8,712 bases of DNA from an uncultured Candidatus Saccharibacteria bacterium (GTDB lineage Bacteria; Patescibacteria; Saccharimonadia; Saccharimonadales; UBA6022). The notes beneath the pieces were generated by a model, which was given only the letters and a program-made list of their open reading frames with translations, had not been told where the DNA came from and did no database searches. Below, in pieces: positions 1-5,020 of this stretch (its first letter is position 1; each line of letters opens with the position of its first letter). The DNA is taken from NCBI GenBank assembly GCA_946886725.1, contig CAMPJF010000039.1, forward strand, positions 1 through 8,712, written 5' to 3'. The position numbers and the translations under genes are program-made.

Positions 1-48
1 CAAACATAAGCTGACGGCATCGAAGGTAATCGCACGGTCGTCCTGCAT
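1..48 (-). CDS. N-terminus of a probable ABC transporter ATP-binding protein (partial)
   Basis: Only the first 16 codons are in the window and the gene continues past the left edge. The peptide MQDDRAITFDAVSLCL resembles the first beta strand of ABC ATPases, which often begin with an 'I.F.NVSL' pattern just before the Walker A region. An in-frame TGA lies two codons before the ATG, so this ATG is the natural start. It begins 18 bases after the stop of the fragment at 67-255, an operon-like spacing. No convincing Shine-Dalgarno is visible. The family call rests on a very short match and is tentative. Confidence 0.4.
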   Translation of the reverse strand, partial: MQDDRAITFDAVSLCL

Positions 49-66
49 CGTTCAGTGTTCGCCGTG

Positions 67-255
67 CTATTCGACAAGCGAAGCGATAAGCTGAGCAGAC
101 GTTGGATGTGGTGCTTGGTCGGTGTTCATGATCGCGCGCACGTATGCATGTTCTTCGTTGTCGATATGGTACCATGAGCGGATCGGGGTCAAAGTGACTA
201 TGTCGTGAATAAGCTGTTCATCGTCTGGGATATTAATGATTTCGGGAGTGGTTCG
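67..255 (-). pseudogene. C-terminal protein fragment or small gene with no clear start
   Basis: This open frame of 62 codons ends in TAG at 67-69 and is preceded by TGA at 256-258. Its codon use and composition look like a real protein C-terminus, including RSWYHIDNEEHAYVRAIM and then APHPTSAQLIASLVE. It overlaps the last 58 bases of the DUF1801 gene in another frame. No ATG or GTG lies near its 5' end; the only options are ATT or TTG codons, or an ATG well inside the conserved-looking part. It may be a 5'-truncated remnant, a gene with a rare start codon, or the product of a frameshift near base 250. I do not recognise the family. Confidence 0.35.
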
Positions 256-539
256 TCAAGTTTGAACCAGAGGGTTCCCTTCCCCTTGATGTAGGGCTGC
301 AGCTTTGATCGTAGCGCGGCATCGTTCGGTATGGGATATATCGCGACGTGATCAGTCCAGCCAGAAATGAAAACCCGCGCTCGTTTGTTGTCTATTTTGT
401 AGCCGATGATTCCGTAGCTAACGACTTCCTTTGCGTTCGGCGCAAGATCTGTCGCGATGCTTCGAAGCATGTCAAAATGTGCCCGTGTGGCTGCTGGGAT
501 ATTTGCAATGTAGCCTTCAACGGCGGGATCTTGATTCAT
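198..539 (-). CDS. DUF1801 (YdhG-like) protein
   Basis: This 113-residue protein matches the DUF1801 / YdhG family of small soluble proteins with a CyaY/YjbR-like fold, whose biochemical role is not established. Family hallmarks are visible in order: a helical N-terminus with a leucine/isoleucine-rich segment (about 20-32), 'APNAKEVVSYGIIGYKI' (33-49), 'FISGWTDHVAIYPIP' (57-71), a G-K-G-T-L-W-F segment (86-92) and 'LDEPLPKSLI' (94-103). The length is typical. The last ten residues (SQTMNSLFTT) do not resemble the usual basic end, and another open frame overlaps there. There is no Shine-Dalgarno; an extended -10 box ends six bases before the ATG, which suggests a leaderless message. Confidence 0.85.
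   Translation of the reverse strand: MNQDPAVEGYIANIPAATRAHFDMLRSIATDLAPNAKEVVSYGIIGYKIDNKRARVFISGWTDHVAIYPIPNDAALRSKLQPYIKGKGTLWFKLDEPLPKSLISQTMNSLFTT
230..259 (-). promoter_or_regulatory. Possible promoter inside the 3' end of the DUF1801 gene
   Basis: On the minus strand a TTGACG box (254-259) is followed after 18 bases by TAATAT (230-235). Both are fair matches to sigma-70 -35 and -10 hexamers. It would transcribe the fragment at 67-255 and the ABC gene at the edge. It lies inside coding sequence, so chance is a real alternative. Confidence 0.25.
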
Positions 540-545
540 ATACTG

Positions 546-554
546 AACATACCA
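546..554 (-). promoter_or_regulatory. Extended -10 promoter of the DUF1801 gene, leaderless spacing
   Basis: The minus strand reads TGG-TATGTT, then six bases (CAGTAT), then the ATG at 539. Transcription starting about seven bases after the -10 box would begin at the A of the start codon. No good -35 box is seen. Confidence 0.5.
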
Positions 555-594
555 CTTATCTTAAAATCATGAAAGATTTTTATGAGGCAAGGTG

Positions 595-1179
595 TTAGGC
601 GTTTTGCATTTCGGGGTCGGATTGCGTCATGAGCTCGTACGCCTTTTCGTGTGTCTCCATAAAATCATTGGACGCATCAAAATACGGTAATCCCAATTCC
701 AAACAGGTCTTTGCGAGAGCCTCGCTACGCCGTGCGTATTTGCTAAGAATATCTTTGAGATCATCGTCGGATGTATGGAGTGTCCAGTCATTCGGCGTGG
801 TTTTTGAGCGAATACGATCGTATGCTTGCTCGGCGTCATCTAGGCCGATAAAGCAGCCGCGAATCTGATCGCGGAATGGTGACTCTACAATCATATGAGG
901 GTCAATGCATTCGCCGTTAATGACTATGCTCGATCCGCCATTAATAATAGATTCAATCAAACAATCGAGTCGAGGACGCAGCTTTTTTGTTACGACAGCA
1001 ATGTCCAGATTAGAGTCGCTTCGTATTTTTGACGTCGGCGTTGCGCGAAACAGCATGCGAATATGGTCTGTTTCCATTGAACTGATGCGCAGATCGCGGG
1101 CAAGCCGATCGGCGACGGTTGACTTGCCTGTTCGCGGCAGTCCGCCGACTATGTATACTGATGGTTCATGTTCAGTCAT
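595..1179 (-). CDS. Small P-loop kinase-like protein (AAA_33 / zeta-toxin-like fold)
   Basis: This is a 194-residue soluble nucleotide-binding protein. Residues 8-12 (VYIVG) form the first beta strand and residues 13-20 (GLPRTGKS) are a perfect Walker A. 'METDHIRMLF' (35-44) sits where small-molecule kinases of this fold carry a catalytic or substrate-binding Asp (D38). 'SSIVINGECIDP' (83-94) is the next core strand, and basic residues at 120-126 could serve as the lid. This pattern fits the P-loop kinases that phosphorylate small metabolites or sugars, or zeta-type toxins; the substrate cannot be read from sequence. No antitoxin-like partner is adjacent. The ATG at 1179 has no Shine-Dalgarno. 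It overlaps the end of a ten-codon open frame (1204-1172), so it may be translated by coupling to that frame. Confidence 0.75.
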   Translation of the reverse strand: MTEHEPSVYIVGGLPRTGKSTVADRLARDLRISSMETDHIRMLFRATPTSKIRSDSNLDIAVVTKKLRPRLDCLIESIINGGSSIVINGECIDPHMIVESPFRDQIRGCFIGLDDAEQAYDRIRSKTTPNDWTLHTSDDDLKDILSKYARRSEALAKTCLELGLPYFDASNDFMETHEKAYELMTQSDPEMQNA

Positions 1180-1204
1180 TGCGGAAAATGGATATTGCTT
1201 GCAT
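1172..1204 (-). CDS. Possible ten-codon leader peptide overlapping the kinase start
   Basis: ATG at 1204 opens MQAISIFRND and stops at TGA (1172-1174), seven bases inside the kinase gene in another frame. A -10-like box (TAATAT, 1213-1218) ends eight bases before this ATG, the same distance as for the YunG-like gene. The kinase ATG itself lacks a ribosome-binding site. This suggests that ribosomes load on the mini-frame and reinitiate, but it could be chance. Confidence 0.3.
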   Translation of the reverse strand: MQAISIFRND

Positions 1205-1212
1205 ATGTGCGT

Positions 1213-1243
1213 ATATTATTTGCTTCTTTTGTTGTTTTTGCAA
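1213..1243 (-). promoter_or_regulatory. Probable promoter of the kinase gene
   Basis: On the minus strand TTGCAA (1238-1243) is followed after 17 bases by AATAAT (1215-1220), or after 19 bases by TAATAT (1213-1218). The start would fall close to the mini-frame ATG at 1204. The region is A-rich and unique in the window. Confidence 0.4.
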
Positions 1244-1306
1244 TAGGAAGTTTATGGAGTTATTGCGCGGGCTTTCATAGGACTGCATGGTGAGTAAAAG
1301 GACATA

Positions 1307-1339
1307 AAAATAAGACACCTGGAGGTGGTGTCTTATTTT
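1307..1339 (-). terminator. Rho-independent terminator, probably bidirectional, after the FMN reductase gene
   Basis: A perfect 13-bp stem pairs 1307-1319 with 1327-1339 around a 7-base loop. Read on the minus strand, the 3' arm runs into TTATTTTTATG, a good U-tract. It lies 28 bases after the FMN reductase stop. Confidence 0.85.
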
Positions 1340-1367
1340 CGCGTATCCGTCTAATCCAGGTGCGTGA

Positions 1368-1925
1368 TTAAGCGGTGACGGGTTCGCCGGCAGGAACGAC
1401 GATCTCGTCGATAGCTGCTGCGATTTGTTCAGTAACGCTTGCTTCGTCAAGTAAGCTGCCGTCTGGGTTCAGGTCTTTCATGAATCCCAGCTGGGCCATG
1501 TTTAAGGCAACCTCGGCCTTGACGTTTGTTAATACTTCGCGCAGAGCGGCGATAGCGAGTGAGCCACCGGACCAACCGTAAGCAACCGCTGAAACTGGCT
1601 TGTCGTTCCATTCAAAGAACAGCCAATCTAGCGCGTTCTTTTGGATTGCGGATAGGTTGTGGTTATATTCAGGAGTGATGAAAAGGACACTGTCAGCTTC
1701 AGAGACAAGCTTGCTCCAGGTTGCGACATTTTCGTCGGTCTGTACGCGATCTGGTGACATCGCAGGTTGCTCGTTGTTATAAAATGGTAGATTTAGTGAA
1801 GCAAGATCGACGACAGTTGCCGTGACGCCCTCTCGTGAATCGATGTCCGCTGAAACGTATTCGACGATTTTATCTGCGACGCGGCCGATACGAGCGCTGC
1901 CGATGACTACTAGAACATTTGACAT
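1368..1925 (-). CDS. NAD(P)H-dependent FMN reductase (flavodoxin-like fold)
   Basis: This 185-residue flavoprotein belongs to the NADPH-dependent FMN reductase family (FMN_red, the ChrR/azoreductase-like group). Such enzymes use NAD(P)H and FMN to reduce quinones, azo dyes or other electrophiles in the cytosol. Visible motifs are 'VLVVIGSARIGR' (4-15), the FMN phosphate loop; 'LPFYNNE' (46-52); 'FITPEYNHNLSAIQKNALDW' (82-101), the signature isoalloxazine-binding segment; and 'AYGWSGGS' (115-122). The length is normal. I chose ATG 1925 over the in-frame upstream start at 1973 because AGGGGAA lies nine bases before it and the extra 16 residues precede the fold's first strand. A 21-bp palindrome overlaps the promoter, suggesting a dedicated repressor, as is common for reductases induced by quinone or oxidative stress. 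Confidence 0.93.
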   Translation of the reverse strand: MSNVLVVIGSARIGRVADKIVEYVSADIDSREGVTATVVDLASLNLPFYNNEQPAMSPDRVQTDENVATWSKLVSEADSVLFITPEYNHNLSAIQKNALDWLFFEWNDKPVSAVAYGWSGGSLAIAALREVLTNVKAEVALNMAQLGFMKDLNPDGSLLDEASVTEQIAAAIDEIVVPAGEPVTA

Positions 1926-2009
1926 AAGTAATAATTCCCCTATTTGATTTAATTTTATCCAAAACAATAACAAAGCAGCTTTTATAGATCTCTCATTGTT
2001 ACTTTATCT

Positions 2010-2018
2010 AATATAGCA
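2010..2018 (-). promoter_or_regulatory. Extended -10 promoter of the FMN reductase gene
   Basis: The minus strand reads TGC-TATATT, giving a transcription start near 2003 and a leader of about 80 bases. The -35 position is weak and lies within the palindrome at 2023-2043. Confidence 0.55.
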
Positions 2019-2022
2019 CAGT

Positions 2023-2043
2023 TTACTATATTTTGTATAGTAA
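2023..2043. promoter_or_regulatory. Perfect 21-bp palindromic operator candidate
   Basis: The arms TTACTATA and TATAGTAA are exact reverse complements separated by TTTTG. The site covers the spacer and -35 side of the FMN reductase promoter, so a bound protein would block RNA polymerase. From memory, the arms resemble the TACTAT..ATAGTA operators of DUF24/HxlR-type quinone-sensing repressors such as YodB. That match was not checked. Confidence 0.6.
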
Positions 2044-2050
2044 TTTGATA

Positions 2051-2075
2051 ATAAAAAAATATCCTTTTTGGATAT
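2051..2075 (-). terminator. U-tract terminator after the 275-residue orphan gene
   Basis: The minus strand forms ATATCC-AAAAA-GGATAT (2059-2075), followed by seven T residues. The stem is short and AT-rich, but the U-tract is strong and a larger hairpin stands just before it. Confidence 0.55.
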
Positions 2076-2093
2076 AAATACATGAAGTGTCCG

Positions 2094-2129
2094 CCATCCC
2101 CTCGCTACCATAGTGGTATGAGGGGATGG
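2094..2129. terminator. Strong GC-rich hairpin downstream of the 275-residue orphan gene
   Basis: A 10-bp stem (CCATCCCCTC with GAGGGGATGG) continues through a small internal loop into a 5-bp stem (TACCA/TGGTA) with a 3-base loop. No U-tract follows directly, so it may protect the 3' end or work with the U-tract hairpin at 2051-2075. Confidence 0.6.
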
Positions 2130-2145
2130 GAGCCACGTCAATCTA

Positions 2146-2973
2146 TCAGTGCGCGTGCGTGTTGCTAAGCTTTTCCGCTAATGCAATGAAGTAATCACCT
2201 AGATCGGGCAATTTGGCCGCGAGATAATCCTCCGCTCCGGGAAATCCAATGACTTGATCGATGCTACTGGCGGTCATCATGATGCCAATGTGGTCAAGCC
2301 GCTGGATGCCAAGCAAGTGATTGAGTGCGGCGTCGACGTCGGTGAAATCCTGCGTTCCTTGCTCGGTACTCGTATACGGCGAATATTTTTCACCGTCACT
2401 TGACCCACTTGATTCGATCTTTACGACCACGAACTCACCCTTACTGGGTGGGTTGTGCGACTTACCCCATGCGGGCAAGACGAGCTGTAGCGTTGTCCTT
2501 GGTCCGTCGTAGGCATAGCCGGTCTCTAGGACAACTGCTTTGAGCCCGAGCTCTCCGTAGGGGCCAAAAAGGTAATTCCCCTTCGGTTGTGAGCATCCGC
2601 ACCCGCGTGCCTGAGTGTTAAACATAACGAATTTGCGCCGTGGGCCGAATCGGTTGTCGATTGGCTGGTGGCCTGATGCTTCGATGTTTGTGATGTCGGT
2701 TAGCAGATCAGGCTTGGCTTTGGCTAGCGCGAGTATTCCTCGCGTCACGGATTCAACGGTAGCCGAGAATACATCGTAATGCAGGCTTCGTATCCACTCT
2801 GTCAGCTGTCGTTCAGCGGCATCGTAACCGCTTTCGGCGATGATTCGCGAGTAAAAGGTTTCGGTATTGCTGCGACGAATGCGGCTTTCGATGTAGCTTT
2901 CAAGACGGGAAGTAAACGCGCCGTCCTCGACAAGATTTGCGAGTGTATCGACGGCGGTTGTTGATACGGTCAT
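2146..2973 (-). CDS. 275-residue protein of unknown function
   Basis: I do not recognise this family. The start at 2973 is chosen because GGAG lies six bases before the ATG; the open frame extends to a GTG at 3033, but that part overlaps the predicted transcription start and a palindrome. The N-terminal third (1-95) looks helical and charged. The middle has a compact Cys-rich turn, 'RGCGCSQPKGNYLFGPYGELGLKAVVLE' (123-150), with Cys125 and Cys127. A beta-rich stretch (155-187) includes 'LQLVLPAWGKSHNPPSKGEFVVVKI'. The C-terminus is again helical. There is no signal peptide or membrane segment, so it is probably cytosolic. The gene stands alone, with its own promoter, palindrome and terminator. 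Confidence 0.8.
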   Translation of the reverse strand: MTVSTTAVDTLANLVEDGAFTSRLESYIESRIRRSNTETFYSRIIAESGYDAAERQLTEWIRSLHYDVFSATVESVTRGILALAKAKPDLLTDITNIEASGHQPIDNRFGPRRKFVMFNTQARGCGCSQPKGNYLFGPYGELGLKAVVLETGYAYDGPRTTLQLVLPAWGKSHNPPSKGEFVVVKIESSGSSDGEKYSPYTSTEQGTQDFTDVDAALNHLLGIQRLDHIGIMMTASSIDQVIGFPGAEDYLAAKLPDLGDYFIALAEKLSNTHAH

Positions 2974-3020
2974 GGGAAACTCCATTTCGCGGTGTTTGAT
3001 AGGATTTGAACGTGCTCCAA

Positions 3021-3034
3021 CGTGCATATGCACG
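3021..3034. promoter_or_regulatory. 14-bp perfect palindrome in the leader of the 275-residue orphan gene
   Basis: CGTGCATATGCACG is its own reverse complement. It lies a few bases downstream of the predicted transcription start (near 3039), a position used by roadblock-type repressors. It may be an operator for this single gene. Confidence 0.45.
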
Positions 3035-3045
3035 AAGCTAATATT

Positions 3046-3074
3046 ATTTTAGAATATAAGTAGATAAAAGTCAA
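3046..3074 (-). promoter_or_regulatory. Canonical sigma-70-type promoter of the 275-residue orphan gene
   Basis: TTGACT (3069-3074), a 17-base spacer and TAAAAT (3046-3051) on the minus strand make the best two-box promoter in the window. The predicted start near 3039 leaves a leader of about 65 bases before the ATG at 2973. Confidence 0.75.
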
Positions 3075-3111
3075 TAATACGAGCGTGGTATGCAGCTTGC
3101 ATTTGCTGTGT

Positions 3112-3633
3112 TTAGCGAATATGTGAAAGAATTTCGTCGACGACTTCGGGTAACGATTTGTTAGCGTTTACATGAATGGCGTCTGCCGACGCATATTTTA
3201 TGTCCAAACCATGCTTTCGCTTAAGAATCTCTTGCTGTTCGAAGTCGTTTTTTCCGTAGTCGTTATCGATTCGTGAGTTCAAGCGATTGATTAAAGCTGC
3301 ATCGTCGACGTTTAGATAGATGATTTTATCAAAGACATGAAGGATTTGGTCGTCACTTGCCGCGACGCCGCAAACGATGATATCCTTTGTGGCTGCCTCA
3401 GTTTTTAGCGTGTCGAATGCGACAGGATCAACTCGCCATTCGTGCGCCTCGAACCATTCTGGCGATCGTTGATCAGCGGGAGGAATAATAACCTGCTTGT
3501 TGGTGCTTTTGTTGTAGGGGCCACCCAGACCTGAATTATCGATATCTCGTGTATCGCATCCCCTTGCGCTCAACTCTTTCTGGAGCGTTGTTTTTCCGGC
3601 GCCTGGCGCTCCCGTGACGTAAATTAATGACAT
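3112..3633 (-). CDS. Small P-loop NTPase / kinase-like protein
   Basis: This 173-residue protein starts directly with a nucleotide-binding strand, 'SLIYVTG', and a Walker A at residues 8-16 (GAPGAGKTT). It continues with 'ARGCDTRDIDNSGLGG' (23-38), where D30 or D32 may contact substrate. 'DIIVCGVAASDDQILHVFDKIIYLNVD' (84-110) holds the next core strands. A lid-like basic region ('INRLNSRIDNDYGKND', 114-129) and a C-terminal helix follow. This order matches adenylate-kinase or shikimate-kinase-like AAA_17/AAA_33 proteins; the substrate is unknown. It differs clearly from the other P-loop protein at 595-1179. No Shine-Dalgarno is present; an extended -10 box ends six bases before the ATG. The gap to the upstream YunG-like gene is only 40 bases and contains that promoter. 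Confidence 0.75.
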   Translation of the reverse strand: MSLIYVTGAPGAGKTTLQKELSARGCDTRDIDNSGLGGPYNKSTNKQVIIPPADQRSPEWFEAHEWRVDPVAFDTLKTEAATKDIIVCGVAASDDQILHVFDKIIYLNVDDAALINRLNSRIDNDYGKNDFEQQEILKRKHGLDIKYASADAIHVNANKSLPEVVDEILSHIR

Positions 3634-3639
3634 GCTTTA

Positions 3640-3648
3640 ATAGTAGCA
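3640..3648 (-). promoter_or_regulatory. Extended -10 promoter of the P-loop gene, leaderless spacing
   Basis: TGC-TACTAT on the minus strand is followed by TAAAGC and the ATG at 3633. The expected transcription start coincides with the start codon. There is no -35 match. Confidence 0.5.
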
Positions 3649-3673
3649 GAAACGGTATAAATCTCGTCGAAAT

Positions 3674-4078
3674 CTATAGTGTCTCGTTCAATTCCTTTAA
3701 GTACGATTGTACTCTACTTTTCAATAGCTCGTAGCGGTGACGCGTATCGTTGTCGCTAAGTCTTTTTTCGCGGATCGATGCGAAGCCATCTAAAGTCACG
3801 TCTTTTAATTTCATAGTGACGGCGCTTGTGTACTGACTTTTTGTCGTGTCGACGATCGAGCCATCAGGAAGCAGGTTGACGAAGTGAGTCTCTTGGATAG
3901 TAGGACCTTCAACGGAATATCCTACTAACTCGCCGCCAATATAATCCTGAACGATCAAGCTGGATACGACGCATTGTCCTCTGGCTGGATTGCTTGAAGT
4001 CCAATCGTTTTTGTTAAATGCTGTGTCCGCTCCCCATGAAGCCGTAAGCGCTTTTGTGAGATTGTATAATGTCGTCAT
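3674..4078 (-). CDS. YunG-like protein
   Basis: This 134-residue protein resembles the YunG family, named after a Bacillus subtilis protein of unknown function. Shared features are the tryptophan-rich N-terminus ('ALTASWGADTAFN..DWTSSNPARGQC', 10-36), 'VVSSLIVQDYIGGEL' (37-51), a conserved 'THFVNLLPDGSIVDTTKSQY' block (64-83) and a basic helical tail with 'RHRYELLKSRV' (113-123). Cys36, His65 and Asp72 or Asp77 could form a papain-like arrangement; that is inference from spacing only. There is no signal peptide. An extended -10 box ends eight bases before the ATG and no Shine-Dalgarno is present. Confidence 0.7.
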   Translation of the reverse strand: MTTLYNLTKALTASWGADTAFNKNDWTSSNPARGQCVVSSLIVQDYIGGELVGYSVEGPTIQETHFVNLLPDGSIVDTTKSQYTSAVTMKLKDVTLDGFASIREKRLSDNDTRHRYELLKSRVQSYLKELNETL

Positions 4079-4086
4079 ATGGCTTT

Positions 4087-4095
4087 ATTGTAGCA
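4087..4095 (-). promoter_or_regulatory. Extended -10 promoter of the YunG-like gene
   Basis: TGC-TACAAT on the minus strand is followed by eight bases and the ATG at 4078. A start seven bases after the box would leave a leader of only about two bases. Confidence 0.5.
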
Positions 4096-4122
4096 AACTA
4101 AAGGTCGGGATAATTGTCGCCT

Positions 4123-4536
4123 TTAAAGCATAATGATTAAGACCAGGCCGCCTATGAAGCAGTTGATAATAAGTGGGATGCGCATATAGAAAAGGTGTGG
4201 ACGTTTGATAAGCGCCACGATGCCCATGACGATATTAGCCAACGACAACATTGCCGCCCAGATAAATAACTGAAGTCCTGCTGCCAATGTGCCAGTACCC
4301 TGCGTGTTGGATGAATTCAGTGCAAGGCCCGCAAGCGTACACATTTCAATGATAAACAACCCGTAAACAGCCATAGCCAGCTGGATGGTCGTTTCTTCAG
4401 CAGTTTGCCTGAAAGCTCGCTTATTCCCCTTGCGGAATATCGCTTGTACGTCGGAACGGTTTGCTTTATCTAGACGCATTTGTGCTTTTTGATCAGCTTC
4501 ATCTAGTCTTGTGAGCCAGGATTTTCTTTTTGTCAT
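4123..4536 (-). CDS. Small membrane protein with three predicted helices
   Basis: I do not recognise the family. The 137-residue protein has a strongly charged cytosolic N-terminus (1-48, many Lys, Arg, Asp and Gln, probably helical). Three hydrophobic segments follow, at about 52-73, 84-110 and 118-137. The last one runs to the C-terminus (LIINCFIGGLVLIIML). By the positive-inside rule the N-terminus and the KRPH loop (111-114) face the cytosol. There is no cleavable signal peptide. An extended -10 box ends six bases before the ATG, directly after a terminator stem, and there is no Shine-Dalgarno. A small regulatory or stress membrane protein is possible, but nothing shows its function. Confidence 0.75.
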   Translation of the reverse strand: MTKRKSWLTRLDEADQKAQMRLDKANRSDVQAIFRKGNKRAFRQTAEETTIQLAMAVYGLFIIEMCTLAGLALNSSNTQGTGTLAAGLQLFIWAAMLSLANIVMGIVALIKRPHLFYMRIPLIINCFIGGLVLIIML

Positions 4537-4542
4537 GTACTC

Positions 4543-4551
4543 ATCATAACA
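4543..4551 (-). promoter_or_regulatory. Extended -10 promoter of the membrane protein gene, leaderless spacing
   Basis: TGT-TATGAT on the minus strand is followed by GAGTAC and the ATG at 4536. The box directly abuts the U-tract of the terminator at 4551-4576. Confidence 0.55.
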
Positions 4552-4576
4552 AAAAAGACCCTCGAGGGAGTCTTTT
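4551..4576 (-). terminator. Rho-independent terminator upstream of the membrane protein gene
   Basis: AAAAGAC (4553-4559) pairs with GTCTTTT (4570-4576), enclosing a CC/GG extension with one bulged base. The minus-strand 3' arm ends in six T residues. It should end transcripts from the 90-residue orphan gene upstream. Confidence 0.7.
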
Positions 4577-4579
4577 AAG

Positions 4580-4605
4580 TATAATCAATTTGGCCGGGGT
4601 TAGTG
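4580..4605. repeat. Degenerate copy of the tRNA-Gln 3'-end repeat (copy C)
   Basis: TATAATCAATTT (4580-4591) is identical to 4989-5000. It is followed by GGCCGGGGT, against AGCTGGGGT in copy B, and then diverges. It lies 409 bp from copy B, and the 90-residue orphan gene fills the interval. The stretch 4592-4679 otherwise shows no gene. Confidence 0.5.
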
Positions 4606-4679
4606 GATGTATTCCAGAACAAAATGCAGGATAGCGATTATCGCGCCAACAAGCCTACTGCACTCTGAGATGTGTAAGC

Positions 4680-4952
4680 TCAGATATTGTACGCGTCTGA
4701 TATGTTGATAGTGTCTTTGAGTGCCGTCGAGGCGATTTCCCGTCCAGTCTCTGCTATTCCTTCTTCGATTAATCTAACCATCTCTTCCGAATTAAGGTAT
4801 GGGCCTTCACTCATCGGAGGCAAAGAGTCTGCTGCCAATAATTCTTGTTGACCTGGAAAATACCAACCTGTAGCGTTGGGGTCTAATCGTGGATCGTAAG
4901 CGTTTGCTTCTTTCCATTTCTGAGCAAGTGTCTCTATGCTTCGTTTTATCAT
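4680..4952 (-). CDS. 90-residue protein of unknown function
   Basis: I do not recognise this protein. It begins MIKRSIETLAQKWKEANAY and contains a proline- and glycine-rich middle (20-53, 'DPRLDPNATGWYFPGQQ' then 'LPPMSEGPY'). The second half is acidic and helical ('SEEMVRLIEEGIAETGREIASTALKD', 55-80). There is no signal peptide or membrane helix. An in-frame ATG exists at 4979, but a perfect TATAAT box at 4959-4964 lies between the two and ends six bases before ATG 4952. I therefore chose 4952. The gene is bracketed by two copies of the tRNA-Gln 3'-end repeat, so it may be a mobile or recently acquired cassette. Confidence 0.6.
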   Translation of the reverse strand: MIKRSIETLAQKWKEANAYDPRLDPNATGWYFPGQQELLAADSLPPMSEGPYLNSEEMVRLIEEGIAETGREIASTALKDTINISDAYNI

Positions 4953-4958
4953 ATGAGA

Positions 4959-4967
4959 ATTATACCA
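4959..4967 (-). promoter_or_regulatory. Consensus extended -10 promoter of the 90-residue orphan gene
   Basis: TGG-TATAAT on the minus strand is a full consensus. The bases TCTCAT separate it from the ATG at 4952, so the message is predicted to start at the ATG itself. Confidence 0.6.
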
Positions 4968-4988
4968 TTCTACATTCATGGCAATAAA

Positions 4989-5020
4989 TATAATCAATTT
5001 AGCTGGGGTGGAGGGATTCG
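4989..5020. repeat. Copy B of the tRNA-Gln 3'-end repeat, preceded by a TATAAT box
   Basis: Positions 5002-5020 (GCTGGGGTGGAGGGATTCG) are identical to 5242-5260, which spans the T-loop to discriminator base of tRNA-Gln, in the same orientation and exactly 240 bp away. Identity stops at the T-loop, so this is not a second tRNA gene. On the plus strand TATAAT (4989-4994) ends six bases before 5001, so a plus-strand transcript would begin at the repeat. Either an integration attachment-site scar or a promoter-driven antisense segment would explain it. Confidence 0.75.

Noticed and set aside
565..582. AAAATC/GATTTT hairpin after the kinase gene as a terminator
   Set aside because: The stem has a single GC pair and lacks a following U-tract; it is probably part of an AT-rich promoter region.
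1926..1973. Longer N-terminus of the FMN reductase
   Set aside because: The Shine-Dalgarno AGGGGAA sits within this stretch, correctly spaced for ATG 1925, and the extra residues precede the fold's first strand.
2974..3033. Longer N-terminus (GTG start) of the 275-residue orphan
   Set aside because: There is no ribosome-binding site before it, it lies almost at the predicted transcription start, and GGAG precedes ATG 2973.
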